NCBI RefSeq assembly: GCF_026210795.1
Contig: NC_089445.1
Span: forward strand, 4,216,001-4,280,000
Length of the DNA: 64,000 bases
Direction: 5' to 3'
Source of the DNA: Rhizophagus irregularis
Lineage: Eukaryota; Glomeromycota; Glomeromycetes; Glomerales; Glomeraceae
A program made the position numbers and the translations under genes. Positions 1 through 10,728 of the stretch are shown one piece after another (within the stretch, counting starts at the first letter, position 1; every line of letters begins with the position of its first letter). The notes beneath the pieces are model-generated. The model did not search any database, was not told where the DNA came from, and saw only the letters and a list, made by a program, of their open reading frames with translations.

Positions 1-615
1 GTATTCTAATTTTATAAACACGTTTATTTTATTTTATTTTATTTTATGTAAAGTCGGAAGGAACTATCTAAGAGAGCATTAATCCATGAGAATAGGCCCA
101 ACATTAGTTCCATCATCCATTCCATAGAACGGACCCTACCTAATTGTTATATATAGACTGGTCCAACAACACGACCGATGAAGGAACAGGTAGCCGTTAA
201 AGAAAAAAAAAAAGAAAAAGAAAAAGAAAAACTAAATAAAGGCTACATTAAAAAGTAAACATATATATAAAAATTAAGAGTGGCAAAACTATACATTATA
301 AAATAGAGGAATATCTATAGGCAGAGGTGAATTATAATTAACAACATCATTCATTTCCAAATGTTTGAAAAAAGGACCACTATGTAAAAAACAAACTTCT
401 ATAAAGGGTGAGAAGTCCCGTATTTTTCTTTCGCCTAAAAAGGCGCCAACTGTAAATACTGTCAGAGTTGGAATGGTTCACACTATTCTAAATTGTTTTT
501 TGGTTACGCAAATTGGGTGTAAATAATAAAACAAAATAAGATGTAGAAATAAACTACTGCTAAGTAGAAAAAATTTTGACTCAAAAAAAAAAAAAAAAAT
601 TATAAATGTTTAATA
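1..615. other. 3' flank of the DUF8211-like gene
   Basis: AT-rich stretch beginning with a TTTTA microsatellite (about 23-48). No gene is visible. It contains the hairpin at 446-471, which is shared with the decayed copy at 28.1 kb, and an A-rich run at about 584-599 just after the minus-strand stop codon. Confidence 0.5.
446..471 (-). promoter_or_regulatory. Stem-loop downstream of DUF8211-like gene
   Basis: On the plus strand the arms CCAACT (446-451) and AGTTGG (466-471) enclose the 14-nt loop GTAAATACTGTCAG. It lies about 145 nt past the stop codon at 616-618, so it would sit in the 3' UTR of the minus-strand transcript. The same loop occurs at 28155-28168 with different but still complementary arms. 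A role in RNA 3' end formation or stability is inference. Confidence 0.5.
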
Positions 616-2475
616 TCAATGAATCTTCACTCCAGTTGAGTCGTCCATAACAGCAGGAGAGAGACGTCTACGTTTGAATCTATCTGTGTTATCAATCGAT
701 GGGTAAAGGTTAGTAGTATGCGAAGAAAATCTTCGTTTTTTAGGTCTGAGTTCGAGCTCTTTAGCATCGTCGGAAGTGTCCACTGGCACTCCGAACATGT
801 TAAGGTGTGATTGGTTGCCATAGCGCATGTGCTTGTTAGATCTAATATTATCATCTTCAAATATGTTGGTACAATAATTACTCATAGTCTTATAAACTTT
901 TGATTTAGTAATTTCGTTATCAGTTTCCAAGTATTGGGTTGTCAACTTCATCATTTTATCATGAACACGCTCACAAAATGTACTCAACCTATCCTTCAAA
1001 AATTGTCGTGGTCTAACCCGATGGACTGAAGTCCCTTGCATAATTGCATTTTCTTGATTCAATCTAAAATGAGCAATACGCTCATTCTCACGTTGTAACG
1101 CACGACGTTGTGCTTTTGTAAGTGGTGGGGGCAAATTGTTGTGTAAATTATACATATAAGTAAACCACTCTCTAGAACCTGGAACTATATATACACCCTC
1201 CTCTGTGTAAAGCGGTTCCTTAGGAATTATATTTCTGTATTTGTGAGGAATAAACATATTAGGGGTTGGATTGTAGGGCGCTACTGTATACGTAATAAGG
1301 GGTAAGGATGGTAGAGTATCGTCAATCGTGGTAGTCATAAATCTTTTACCAGGACGTCCAAAAAAGGGCGTCCAAAATTTATAATTTCCGTGATGGAGGC
1401 CTTGGTTGTAAAGAAGATGTTTGATGGATTTAAGAACAAATTGTGTTTCTGAAAACAGAAATCGATATCTTTGTGCCGTAGCATATTTATGCTGTATAAG
1501 GTCCATACGATTATGTTCTTTTGTGTTGAAAATGCGTCGTTTAGCCCTATCAAAACGAGTCTCTTGAGCCTTGCTCACGCTAGGGTTGTGACTACGTCGG
1601 ATACTTAAATTGCAAAGTTTTTTCCTATATATATGTTTATTATTAAGGTGTGTGATGGAGTGGCGATCCCTAGCATGGATCGTTTCTTCATAAGAAATTC
1701 CCAATCTTCGAGAATAAATTTTTTTAGTTCTATGTGTATTCCAGTGAGTGTATAAAAGATTAGCATGAAAAATCTTTGATTTTAAAGAAGCATTTGTTGA
1801 ATCAACATTAAGTTCTTTTTTAACATTTTTAATATGTATAAACACATCATTTTTAAAGAATGAGGGTTGGTGAAGGACACAAGCTCTTCTAAAATCTGAC
1901 ATTATGAACGGTGTCGGTACTTTACAAATGGTTTTTGGAGGACTAAATCCAGGAAATCCAGGGGTAATGTAATCATGAGAACAAGGAATATATATTCCAA
2001 AGTGAAAACGATATCGTTTGTAAGAGAAATTAAAAAAGTTTTTGGTCGTTGTGTTACGTGAATCAATTTTGCTAGCACGTGACATGATAATCGCCTTTCT
2101 TTGTAGTAATTTATCTCGGATAAAATTAAAAAATTTTTGTTGAATACGCCTGGGTAAAACTCTTTGTAAAGAAAAAAAATGTGTGAGCATAACACTAATC
2201 TGGTATTTGTCATTAGGGAGTTTACTTGTGTTAGGATAACTAATTGGGCTTGTTTTCATGTGATAATCATTTGTGTGTATTTTAAGATGAATTTCATTGG
2301 TGTCTGTAGAATGATCGACTAACTCAAAAAAGAAACTTTTTGATCTACTGATGTCATAAATTTTGTTGTAACCAGCTCGATTAGGACGAGTCACGTGAAA
2401 TTTGGAAAAAGAAACGTCAAGGGGATATTTTTTCTCAAGGGAAGGTAAAATGTTTAAAGACTTTGAAGATGACAT
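616..2475 (-). CDS. DUF8211-like protein of arbuscular mycorrhizal fungi, 619 aa
   Basis: Single-exon open frame of 619 codons starting MSSSKSLNIL, the longest intact frame in the window. It is strongly basic, rich in His, Arg, Asn and Phe, with no signal peptide or membrane segment. Family-like blocks are GISYEETIHARDRHSI (about residue 265), the SIRRSHNPS region followed by RAKRRIFNTKEHNRM, and NQGLHHGNYKFWTPFF (about 365). The C-terminal third is charged, with KKRR and FKRRR clusters that could act as nuclear signals. I associate the pattern from memory with a Glomeromycotina family labelled DUF8211; the label needs checking and function is unknown. A decayed relative lies at 28.2-29.2 kb on the same strand, and the two share a 3' hairpin, so the unit may be dispersed by duplication or transposition. 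The start is the first ATG after an upstream stop. Confidence 0.8.
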   Translation of the reverse strand: MSSSKSLNILPSLEKKYPLDVSFSKFHVTRPNRAGYNKIYDISRSKSFFFELVDHSTDTNEIHLKIHTNDYHMKTSPISYPNTSKLPNDKYQISVMLTHFFSLQRVLPRRIQQKFFNFIRDKLLQRKAIIMSRASKIDSRNTTTKNFFNFSYKRYRFHFGIYIPCSHDYITPGFPGFSPPKTICKVPTPFIMSDFRRACVLHQPSFFKNDVFIHIKNVKKELNVDSTNASLKSKIFHANLLYTHWNTHRTKKIYSRRLGISYEETIHARDRHSITHLNNKHIYRKKLCNLSIRRSHNPSVSKAQETRFDRAKRRIFNTKEHNRMDLIQHKYATAQRYRFLFSETQFVLKSIKHLLYNQGLHHGNYKFWTPFFGRPGKRFMTTTIDDTLPSLPLITYTVAPYNPTPNMFIPHKYRNIIPKEPLYTEEGVYIVPGSREWFTYMYNLHNNLPPPLTKAQRRALQRENERIAHFRLNQENAIMQGTSVHRVRPRQFLKDRLSTFCERVHDKMMKLTTQYLETDNEITKSKVYKTMSNYCTNIFEDDNIRSNKHMRYGNQSHLNMFGVPVDTSDDAKELELRPKKRRFSSHTTNLYPSIDNTDRFKRRRLSPAVMDDSTGVKIH

Positions 2476-2527
2476 AACTATAAAAATTTTGGTATACTAT
2501 AATGAAAAAACTACTTCCAAAAGCAAC

Positions 2528-2580
2528 GGGATATATAAGGAGTACTTTCCGTCGAGGCCACCAAGTGGTCCTCACTCCTT
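2528..2580 (-). promoter_or_regulatory. Possible core promoter of the 619-aa gene
   Basis: On the minus strand a TATA-like TTATATAT (about 2530-2537) lies roughly 55 nt upstream of the ATG at 2475. It overlaps an imperfect hairpin: AAGGAGT at 2538 pairs with ACTCCTT at 2580 and GAGGCCACC pairs with GGTCCTC. Function is inferred from position only. Confidence 0.25.
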
Positions 2581-3990
2581 TTATACCAACGTAAAGGGTT
2601 AAAAATTATTTTTTTAAAAAAATGTGTATACTGCGGATTTCTATGAAATCTGACGGAAAGGGGGAAGAGTTTTTTTTTTTTATTTTATAAACACGTATAA
2701 CTTTAAAGTTTCATTGGCTGGCAAATTTTGACTATCACGTGAATTAAATCAATGAGTTGTTTGATTTTTACGTTTCTTAAATATTCATGCATTTTGACAA
2801 AGTTTACGTGACATGCCTAAATGAAACTCAACAAACAGTATATGTTAGTTTTGCTAAAAAAAAATTATAAAAAAAAATAATAATCGAGAATTAGATCGTT
2901 TCAACCTGGATTGTGAGTAGTTCCACCTAAAAAAAAATTGCATGTAATATTATTATACATGAAATTCTAGGTTCATAGATTTTGTGTGTAACGTAACTTC
3001 TGATATTCTAACCAGTTAAAAAGTTTTTTTTCGGGTTGCACTAAATTACTATATCGTTGATTTTAGATGAAAAAAAAAAATGGGTACAGACCGGAGCACT
3101 GTATTCACAAGAACAAAAGAATTTATAACTTTATTATTATCATGTATAAACTATATGTAGATCATTAGAATAATAAATATTCTATTTTGTAAATGAGTTT
3201 TATAAACGGCTTAGATTGTTAAATTATCTTGCAGTAAATTCCAGTCGAATTTTAGACCAAAAGTTCCATGTGATTATGTAATCTTTTGGCTAGATTAAAA
3301 TTGTATAATTTGAGTTAAATTAAGATTAAAGAATTAAAATTAAAGTTTTCGTTACATAACTATCAGTTCACAAATATTGCGTTTATTTTGAAACAATATT
3401 CGTCTTTTGTGAAGATAATAATATAAATGGCTTCTTGATTTTTCCAAATATTAAAAGTATTTTTAAGTAGGGAAAGAAATTATAATAAAAATCAAAAATA
3501 GTTGTTAATTTCAATCTTCCATTTAAGTTTTCAATCAGATTTATATGTTCATTGTTGATAAATTATGTTTCACGTTCTAATACAGTGCCGATCCACGCCA
3601 ACGGCATATTTGATACATGTTGTTTACGGGGCTTGAGAAAAAACTTTAATCATAAAATTATGGTACCTTCCTAGCATCAAAGTTTTTGTATGAATTAATA
3701 TTTAGCGGTTAGTGCATTTTTTTATATATATGTATAATTGTTAACCTTGTTTTTTCCGATTTTTTCCACTTCCGCAGTAAAGAAAACCTTATTAAAGTTT
3801 TGATCAACAAACAATTTCGTGCGGTGTGTTTTAAGAATGTAACACAAAACAAAGCAATATGCACGCCATGACCATGATCTAGCTAATTACAGAATTTTTG
3901 CAAAAAATATTATTTAAAGAGAAAAAAGAAAAAATTTTTTTCCAATTAAAAAAAAAAATAAAATAAAAAACAAAAAATAAAAAACAAAAA
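2581..3990. other. AT-rich intergenic stretch
   Basis: No coding frame or family resemblance was seen. The last 50 bases before the F-box ATG are almost pure A with a few T, as is common in front of genes in this genome type. Confidence 0.4.
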
Positions 3991-5415
3991 ATGTCTCAAC
4001 TTTTCGTTGATTGTATTATTGAAATTCTCGAACATTTAGAGAGAGATAAAATTACCTTACATTCATGCTTATTAGTAAACCGTATATGGTGTAAAATTTC
4101 TGTTAAAATTTTATGGAGAAGCGTTTGGAATTTTAATTCTTGTAATTATAATATTTTAATCTCTTGCCTTCCGGATGAATCTAAGGAAATTTTGATTAAA
4201 AATGGAATAATCATTTCAGCTTTAACTTCAAAACCTCCAATGTTTAATTACGCATCATTTTGTAAAGTTCTATCTGATTATCATATAATACATGGAATTG
4301 GACTCCTTTTTGAAAATCAGAAACATATTCTAACAGATTCAAATATAGAAATTATAGCTCAGGAAATATATAAGCTTCTTATGAATCAAGGTCCTTCTTT
4401 AAAAATATTACATGTTGATTTATTAAAAATGAATATAATTTTAACTTCTTACCCTGGATCAAAAAATTGTTTAAAATATCTCTCAGAATTAAATTGTCGT
4501 TCAAATTTTTATCCAGAATTTTTTCAACAATTATCAAAAATATGTCATAATATCAAATCAATATATGTGGTATTCGATTATTATATCTCAGATGGATTAA
4601 TGGATTTAATCTTTTCTCAAAACAATTTGAAAAATTTGGTCTTGCATCAATCTCACGATCATAAAGTTTTATCAAGTATAATTCCATCATTAGCAAAACT
4701 TTCTAATAATACTTTGATTAAATTAGGAGTATATGAAATCCATGATTATGTACCATTACCATTTCCAAAAAATTTACATGAACTTATATTATCATTTTAT
4801 TATGATATTTCGGAAGTTTCTGAGGATGCTTTTAAAGAATTACAACATATTGAATTTCCAAAATTACAAGTTTTAAGATTTAGATATGCTTGTCCTAAAG
4901 TTGAATTTTTAATTAATTTCTTGGAAAAAAATGGTGAAAATTTGAAGGAACTTTATGTAGAAAATGAAATTAAATTTTTGAATTCATTAAATTTAGCTAT
5001 ATCAAAATTTTGTCCGAATCTTAAAATACTTTCAACTTCAATATCAGATTATGATAATTTAAAAGTTATTTTTGAAAGATGTCAACATTTAGAAAGTATT
5101 AAATTATATGATAAGCATTTAAATTTAAAAGAATTATTAAATATTATTATAAAATATTCCCCAAAAAATTTTTTTCAATTAAAAATTTATTATGATTATC
5201 AAATAGAATCACAATTATTTCCAGAATTATTAAATTATTTTTATACTAATTGGGGAAATCGTTTACCATTAAAATCATTTTCTTGGGTTATTATCGATTA
5301 TTTGGAAAAAAATAATTTTGTGAAAAATCATGAAATTATGAAAATAGTTGAAAATTTTATTAATTTAGGTGTTATTAAAAAATTTAAAGTTATAGATTAT
5401 GATGAAAATTATTGA
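3991..5415 (+). CDS. F-box/LRR protein, 474 aa
   Basis: Intronless gene of 474 codons. Residues 1-50 form an F-box: hydrophobic DCIIEILEHL, then LHSCLLVNRIWCKISVKILWRSVW, the usual Skp1-binding helices. The rest is irregular leucine-rich repeats (for example NLKNLVLHQSHDHKVL, NLHELILSFYY, FPKLQVLRFRY, NLKELYVENE, CPNLKILSTSI, HLESIKLYDK), each beginning with a strand of LKxLxL type. Such proteins are substrate receptors of SCF ubiquitin ligases and are greatly multiplied in arbuscular mycorrhizal fungi; the target is unknown. The ATG follows an A-rich leader, and AATAAATAAAT about 85 nt after the TGA may serve polyadenylation. No frameshift or internal stop is present. A decayed relative lies at 20.2 kb. 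Confidence 0.9.
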   Translation: MSQLFVDCIIEILEHLERDKITLHSCLLVNRIWCKISVKILWRSVWNFNSCNYNILISCLPDESKEILIKNGIIISALTSKPPMFNYASFCKVLSDYHIIHGIGLLFENQKHILTDSNIEIIAQEIYKLLMNQGPSLKILHVDLLKMNIILTSYPGSKNCLKYLSELNCRSNFYPEFFQQLSKICHNIKSIYVVFDYYISDGLMDLIFSQNNLKNLVLHQSHDHKVLSSIIPSLAKLSNNTLIKLGVYEIHDYVPLPFPKNLHELILSFYYDISEVSEDAFKELQHIEFPKLQVLRFRYACPKVEFLINFLEKNGENLKELYVENEIKFLNSLNLAISKFCPNLKILSTSISDYDNLKVIFERCQHLESIKLYDKHLNLKELLNIIIKYSPKNFFQLKIYYDYQIESQLFPELLNYFYTNWGNRLPLKSFSWVIIDYLEKNNFVKNHEIMKIVENFINLGVIKKFKVIDYDENY

Positions 5416-7640
5416 ATAGAATATAGAATAGATTTTTTTTTATATAACAGAAAGAATTTATGTATCATAAATGTGTATTTACAATTTTTTTTATTAACAA
5501 ATAAATAAATATATATATTTTTTTATTGGCGTACTCATGATAATAGATGTCACGTGCCATTAGATACGTCATGTTGTTTTATTTATATTCAATCATCTAA
5601 ATTTAACAATTTGCCTATATTTACAATATCCCTGCCAATATAAATCACTTCTACCCACACAAATTATAAAATTCCGCAAACAAATTTCCTGAGATTAGTT
5701 TAGCATATCCCGCCCCCCCCTTTGTTTTTTTAAAGTTGATAAATATATAACAACACATGTTCTAAATTCATATTATAGGTTACTGAATTCTTCTGAAATT
5801 TCTCAAATTTTCCCAAATTTTCCAAAGGTTTATTACCTCTACTAGTTTGTTTAATGAAAACCCCCTCATGTAACCCGTAGGTTACATTCAGATCTCGTGG
5901 GTTAATCTGGCACATAAGCAGGATGTAATGTACTGCATTACATAGTTCTGTAGCAAATTTTGAGCGAAAATTAATTTTCGTTTTTTTTTATTTTTTTTTA
6001 AAACAAAAGAACAAATTTTTTAAAAATAAAAATAAAAAAAAATGATTTTTTTTTAAAAAAAATAAACAACTTTTTAAAAATAAAGTAAATAATAAAAGGA
6101 TTTTATAATTTATCGCACATCGCACCCTTTTTTGTCACCTGTGTCACACCCTCCCTTTTTCATATTCTGGGGACGAAATTTTTTCCGCTGTAAAATATCT
6201 ATTTTTCACACCCTAGTTAAATGTCACATGTTTTAATTTTGCCCGGCATTACGTAATTTTGCCCAGGTTTTAATTTTATATAAAAAATAATACAATAAAT
6301 AAAAAGCGTAATGTGGTTGTTTTGTTACAAAAAATACCTATAATTCTATAACTTTATAACTCTATTTAAGCTAAATAAAAATTCAGATATAAATGATTTG
6401 GATTTGTTGAACAACTTTACTTAGACACTCAGAAGTGATTTACTAATACCAAAGTGTTGAAATAACGCTCTGAAACTTCTACTACACGAATTTTTTTTTA
6501 AATATTAAACTAAAGAACAAACATATATAAAGCTTGTTTTCTAAAGTAAAAATCGTTAAAATAATATAGTTTTACATCGGTAGTTAAGCTATTATCATAT
6601 GACGTTATGTGCTTTATTATTAATACTTATTAATATTTTGAAAACTTTAAATAATACTGTTATTCGTACCCACTTTTGTTAAGGCGTTAAGTGGCTTATT
6701 GATACTACTGCACTATTCGTTTGAAAAATGAAGGGATCTTTTTACATTTGAGTAAATGGATCGGAAAGTGAGAAAATGTACTCTTTACCATTAAAATTTA
6801 TATAATTCTTGCACTTGTCAAAGTTATTTAAACAAAAATACATTCTTTAATATGCTCTTATAATTTATAAAAATAAAATTAGTGCTTAAACATTTCAAAA
6901 AATGTAATTAAATTTTAAAAGGAATTAAACATAATTATTGACAATATTTTTTTTTACTTTTTTATCGAACTTCTATATTATTATTTTAATTTTCGAACAT
7001 TAAAATGAGCAAGCTTAGCATTGTAGAGGACGACTTTATCTAACGATATTATTAATTTTGGGCGCAGTATTAAAGATGTACCATAGCTTGTTAGAATCGT
7101 CTCACTGAGACGAATCAAATGGTGGTAGTTTTATCTTATATTTATGTATAAATTTACTGCAGTCCGAAATGACCTTAAATTATTGGGGCAATGATTTAAT
7201 AATTAATTAAGTGACGTAAGAAGTATAAATTTTATTGGATGAATTATGTTACAAGGAAATGAGTCGTAAATTTGGGAACAGTGTAGATCTGTAAGAATAT
7301 TACGACTTTACGAGCTATGGTCCACATTAACTTTATGTGATTCAAATTTTTATAAATTGTAAATTGAATAGTAAAAAGAAGAAACTAAACTGATAAAATG
7401 ATAGAGCAACATGTATTGAACATTTCTATCAGGTTAATTTTATAGAATTTAATAAGAATTTTAGTAATTAATATTATGGGTTAAAGTTTGATAATTTTAA
7501 TAAGTAGCAATAATAAAAACATAAAATTTCGGACTAGTTTTCATGTAATTTTCACGGATTTTACAAAAATTCCATTGCAATCTACAAGAATTTCATGTAA
7601 TGTGGCAAAAAATTTTTGCCGTTCATGTTGCAATTATATA
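5416..7640. other. AT-rich intergenic stretch with a MITE relic
   Basis: Poly-A and poly-T tracts near 5970-6080. At about 6117-6235 the block with CACACCCTCCC, GGGGACGAAA and TTTTTCACACCCTAGTTAAATGTCAC resembles the interior of the short MITE at 30400-30560, suggesting an old copy. The remainder shows nothing recognisable. Confidence 0.4.
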
Positions 7641-7643
7641 GAG

Positions 7644-7702
7644 TTATTAGGCACAGGATATTCAATATACACCGTAATATTGAATAACGAAGTGCCTAAT
7701 AA
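7644..7702. repeat. Nested hairpin
   Basis: Perfect 11-bp arms TTATTAGGCAC (7644-7654) and GTGCCTAATAA (7692-7702) enclose a second perfect pair, TATTCAATAT (7659-7668) and ATATTGAATA (7677-7686). It stands next to the larger palindrome at 7730-7847, so both may be parts of one decayed foldback element. Confidence 0.6.
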
Positions 7703-7729
7703 TGGTTATATTCCTTGGTAACCTTACGT

Positions 7730-7847
7730 GATCATGATAAATTAATCAATTTTGTTCATATTCGGCATGTTACATCATTTATTGCCGGATATCATTTATT
7801 TCTGGCAATAAATGGCAGATATGAGCAAATTAATTGGCATCATGATC
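7730..7847. repeat. Imperfect palindrome of about 118 bp
   Basis: Outer arms GATCATGAT (7730-7738) and ATCATGATC (7839-7847), middle arms at 7751-7768 and 7812-7829 (14 of 18 match) and a perfect inner pair CATTTATTGCC (7776-7786) with GGCAATAAATG (7804-7814). The two short reading frames across it have no family resemblance. It is best read as a foldback mobile-element relic. Confidence 0.6.
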
Positions 7848-7924
7848 TTATGGGAATACCGGATATTAAAAATTTCAAATTTCAGACTATTGTTATTTAT
7901 AGGTGTCAGCCACCATACTACTAG

Positions 7925-8781
7925 CTCATTATGTATAAATTTCGATCCAGAAATTTTTAGGGATTTTTATTCACCTGTGTGGCAATGATTTAATAAGTCA
8001 TGCACGTAAAGGTGCGGGAACTGCGGGGTTGTCCCTACAGTATCCTACAGTATGATATTCAATCACGTCCGCAAAATTCGATAATTTAACTACATATCAA
8101 TCCAAATATGATGTGTAGTTAATCAGATGGACATATTATCACTACTTTCGTATAAATTTTGCTCAGAAATTTTTGTACAATGATTACCATGAGTTACATT
8201 ACATTAAATTTTGCCAATGAGAAATTCCTTGTGAATAATTCTTGATAAAATTTTCTGGTAAATAATTTCAGAAAATCGGTAAAATTTTGGTTAATTTCGA
8301 TGAATGAATACAGAAGAAAATATATAATTATTAACACTCGACTTGACATGTGACGTACAGGCATGTGACGTACATAGTAATTTCAGTGGTAAATTATGAT
8401 TGATATACTACGTCATATTAGAGTTATGATTCGCTTGTTTCTTGGCAATGACTTTTTCTTTTATAAATAAATCCGCCAGAAAAATGTTTCTTGATTTTTT
8501 TTTAGAACAAATTTAAAATAAATTAGAAAAATCATTCAAACAATTTCGAACTTCATGACGATTCTTCTTTATCCCTATAAAAACGAAATGAGTTAAATTT
8601 GTTTAATATTTGTGCTCATGTATAATGAATATCTAAAAAAGACCCATTTTGTTTTTTACACATGAAAACAAAATTAAAAAGAATTTAACACATTTCATTT
8701 TTATAGTGTATATATCTGCATTTTCTTTTTTGAATTTTATACAAATAATAATTTCATTAAAAATGCAACAAGTAAATCAAT
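7925..8781. other. Intergenic stretch
   Basis: No gene seen. A short tandem motif, CATGTGACGTACA, occurs twice at about 8346-8375. The sequence just before 8782 should hold the missing N-terminus of the FAD monooxygenase relic but shows no GxGxxG-coding block. Confidence 0.35.
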
Positions 8782-9963
8782 GCAAAAATCTTTGAACGTG
8801 AATCTTGTCCTACAGGTATAAATAATTTCTAATTTCTAATTAAATATTACGTTAAATTGTGTGTTGTTACATTTAGATCGATGGCAAGGATATCATATAA
8901 GTTTATCCAATTATGGAGCTCAATCTCTTTTAAACTGTATTCCATCCTCAATCGCCTCAAAACTTTCAAAAGCAATGCCAAATCCAATTTCTGATATAGA
9001 AACTCATGGAATAACTATCACTGGTCAAATAGGAAATGTTCTACTTACCCCTCATTTAAAGATGTTTATGAACTCGTAAAATATCTCGTGATCTATCATC
9101 AATGATTACTTAGCCATGATAGACTTAGAGATGTTTTATTAGAAGATGTACTATACTAGTTCAATGGAATAAAAAATGCATTAAATATGTAGAAACTCAA
9201 GGAGGAGTTTGGGAGATGGCTCACAAGAATTTTGTAATATTTTAGTTAGTGCAGATGAAATTAATTCTCCAAGTAAGTTATAATATACTTTTAAATAACA
9301 CCTATTATTTAATAAAATCCATAGAAATATTTTGACCTTTAAAACTCTTGGAACAAAATGAGATTCAACATTTATGATGACGCGTTTAATACCAATCAAG
9401 CAGAACAAAACGATGAGAAAAATGAGAGCAACATTAGTTTATTCTTATCCTTTTAAATTCGATAATATAGATTTTGAATCTGACAAAGTTAAAGTTGATA
9501 ATAATGATCCTGCATCAGTTATCGAACATGTCAAACGATTAATTCGAACATTAAGGCCAGATTGTGAATTAACTGATTTATTGTTAAAATTATGGGATTT
9601 GCCTAAAACAATTCCAAATGATCCAATAAAGCTTCCATTTAAAAGTATAATCCTGTACAACGAAGAATGATGCGAGATATTCTATCAAATCATGGACAAG
9701 TAGTCGAGTTGTATTATTAGGGGATGCTACTCATGCTATGAGTCTCATATTAGGATTAGGAGCAAACAATGTTATACAAGATGCTGATAAGCATTATCAA
9801 ATATACGGACAATACTATTTCTTTTATTGAAGAATATGAATAAGAAACGTTAAAGCGAACATTCGCTGATGTAAGATCTAGAACTGTCACATTTAAGATT
9901 TCCATGCCAGTTGGGCCTTTTGGCGTTTTTATTAGAGATAGTATTTTGAAGTTTATGAATTAA
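8782..9963 (+). pseudogene. Decayed FAD-dependent monooxygenase
   Basis: Relic of a flavoprotein monooxygenase (PHBH/salicylate hydroxylase-like fold). The first trace reads AKIFERESCPT, the end of the FAD-binding first beta-alpha-beta unit. A clean intron (8816-8876, GTATAA...TTTAG) follows, and the frame resumes as DRWQGYHISLSNYGAQSLL. Later blocks are spread over different frames: LSHDRLRDVLLED, VQWNKKCIKYVETQGGVWE, FCNILVSADEINSP, DPASVIEHVKRLIRTLRP (about 9500), SWTSSRV, the second FAD motif GDATHAMSLILGLGANN (about 9720) and a C-terminus MPVGPFGVFIRDSILKF ending at 9963. At least four frameshifts or stops occur, and the N-terminal GxGxxG is missing. It is certainly non-functional; substrate cannot be inferred. 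Confidence 0.85.
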
Positions 9964-10111
9964 ATATTAGAAAATTATAATAAAATACATATACTAAATA
10001 ATATATATCAGATATATAATATACTGTATGATATATAAAATACATAAAAAATAAATTGTTACCATATTACATGTTTTACCTATACATTGTACATGGTAAT
10101 GTTACCTGAAA

Positions 10112-10728
10112 TTTTAATATGTAACAGTACAGGATTCTGGTTAATGTATATACACAAAAAATTTCATTTTTCTAGTTTGTTGTTATATGATTATTAAAAA
10201 AATTGAAAGAAAATTAATTTAAATAACAATACTATGCTTCCACATTTTCTCAAAATTTTACATATTATTTTTTGTATTATTTAAAGGCTATAGTTTTAGA
10301 AAATGAATATATGAATTTTTTATTTTTCTTATTTCCAAAAAATTAAAAATTAAAATTTTATTCAAAGATCATTTTATTTTAATTTTAACGATCATCAGAA
10401 ATTTTTAAACATTTTTTCATTAATACAGCTGTATAAAGGTTAGAAGCATGAAAATCTTTTGCTATATTCTTTAAAATCTATATTATTACATATTAAAATT
10501 TTAAGCATTATTATTATGTGTAATTTTAATTAATTAACAAAAATAGAGATCATTACTTTATCTACTAACTAGTATAATAATAATTAAATTTCTTTTTTTA
10601 ATTAATATAGTTGTATGAATGTTAGAAGTGTAAAACTTTAAATATATATTTTATTTATGATATCTATATTATCACACATTAAAATTTCATTGACAAAAAT
10701 AGTTCCCGCTACTTTTGTCCAAGTAGTG
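10112..10728. mobile_element. Truncated composite Tc1/mariner-like MITE
   Basis: Diverged copy of the element at 52445-53367. Shared blocks include ATTTTAATATGTAACAGTAC, AAAATTTTACATA, ACAGCTGTAT and the right end CGCTACTTTTGTCCAAGTAGTG at 10707-10728, followed by TA. The left terminus was not found. It abuts the last exon of kinase gene 1: its TA lies where gene 2 has the GTATG donor. Confidence 0.55.

Noticed and set aside
2402-2602. 66-codon plus-strand frame
   Set aside because: Antisense overlap with the 5' end and promoter of the 619-aa gene.
7488-7924. Two plus-strand frames of 77 and 69 codons
   Set aside because: They cross hairpin and palindrome sequence and resemble no protein.
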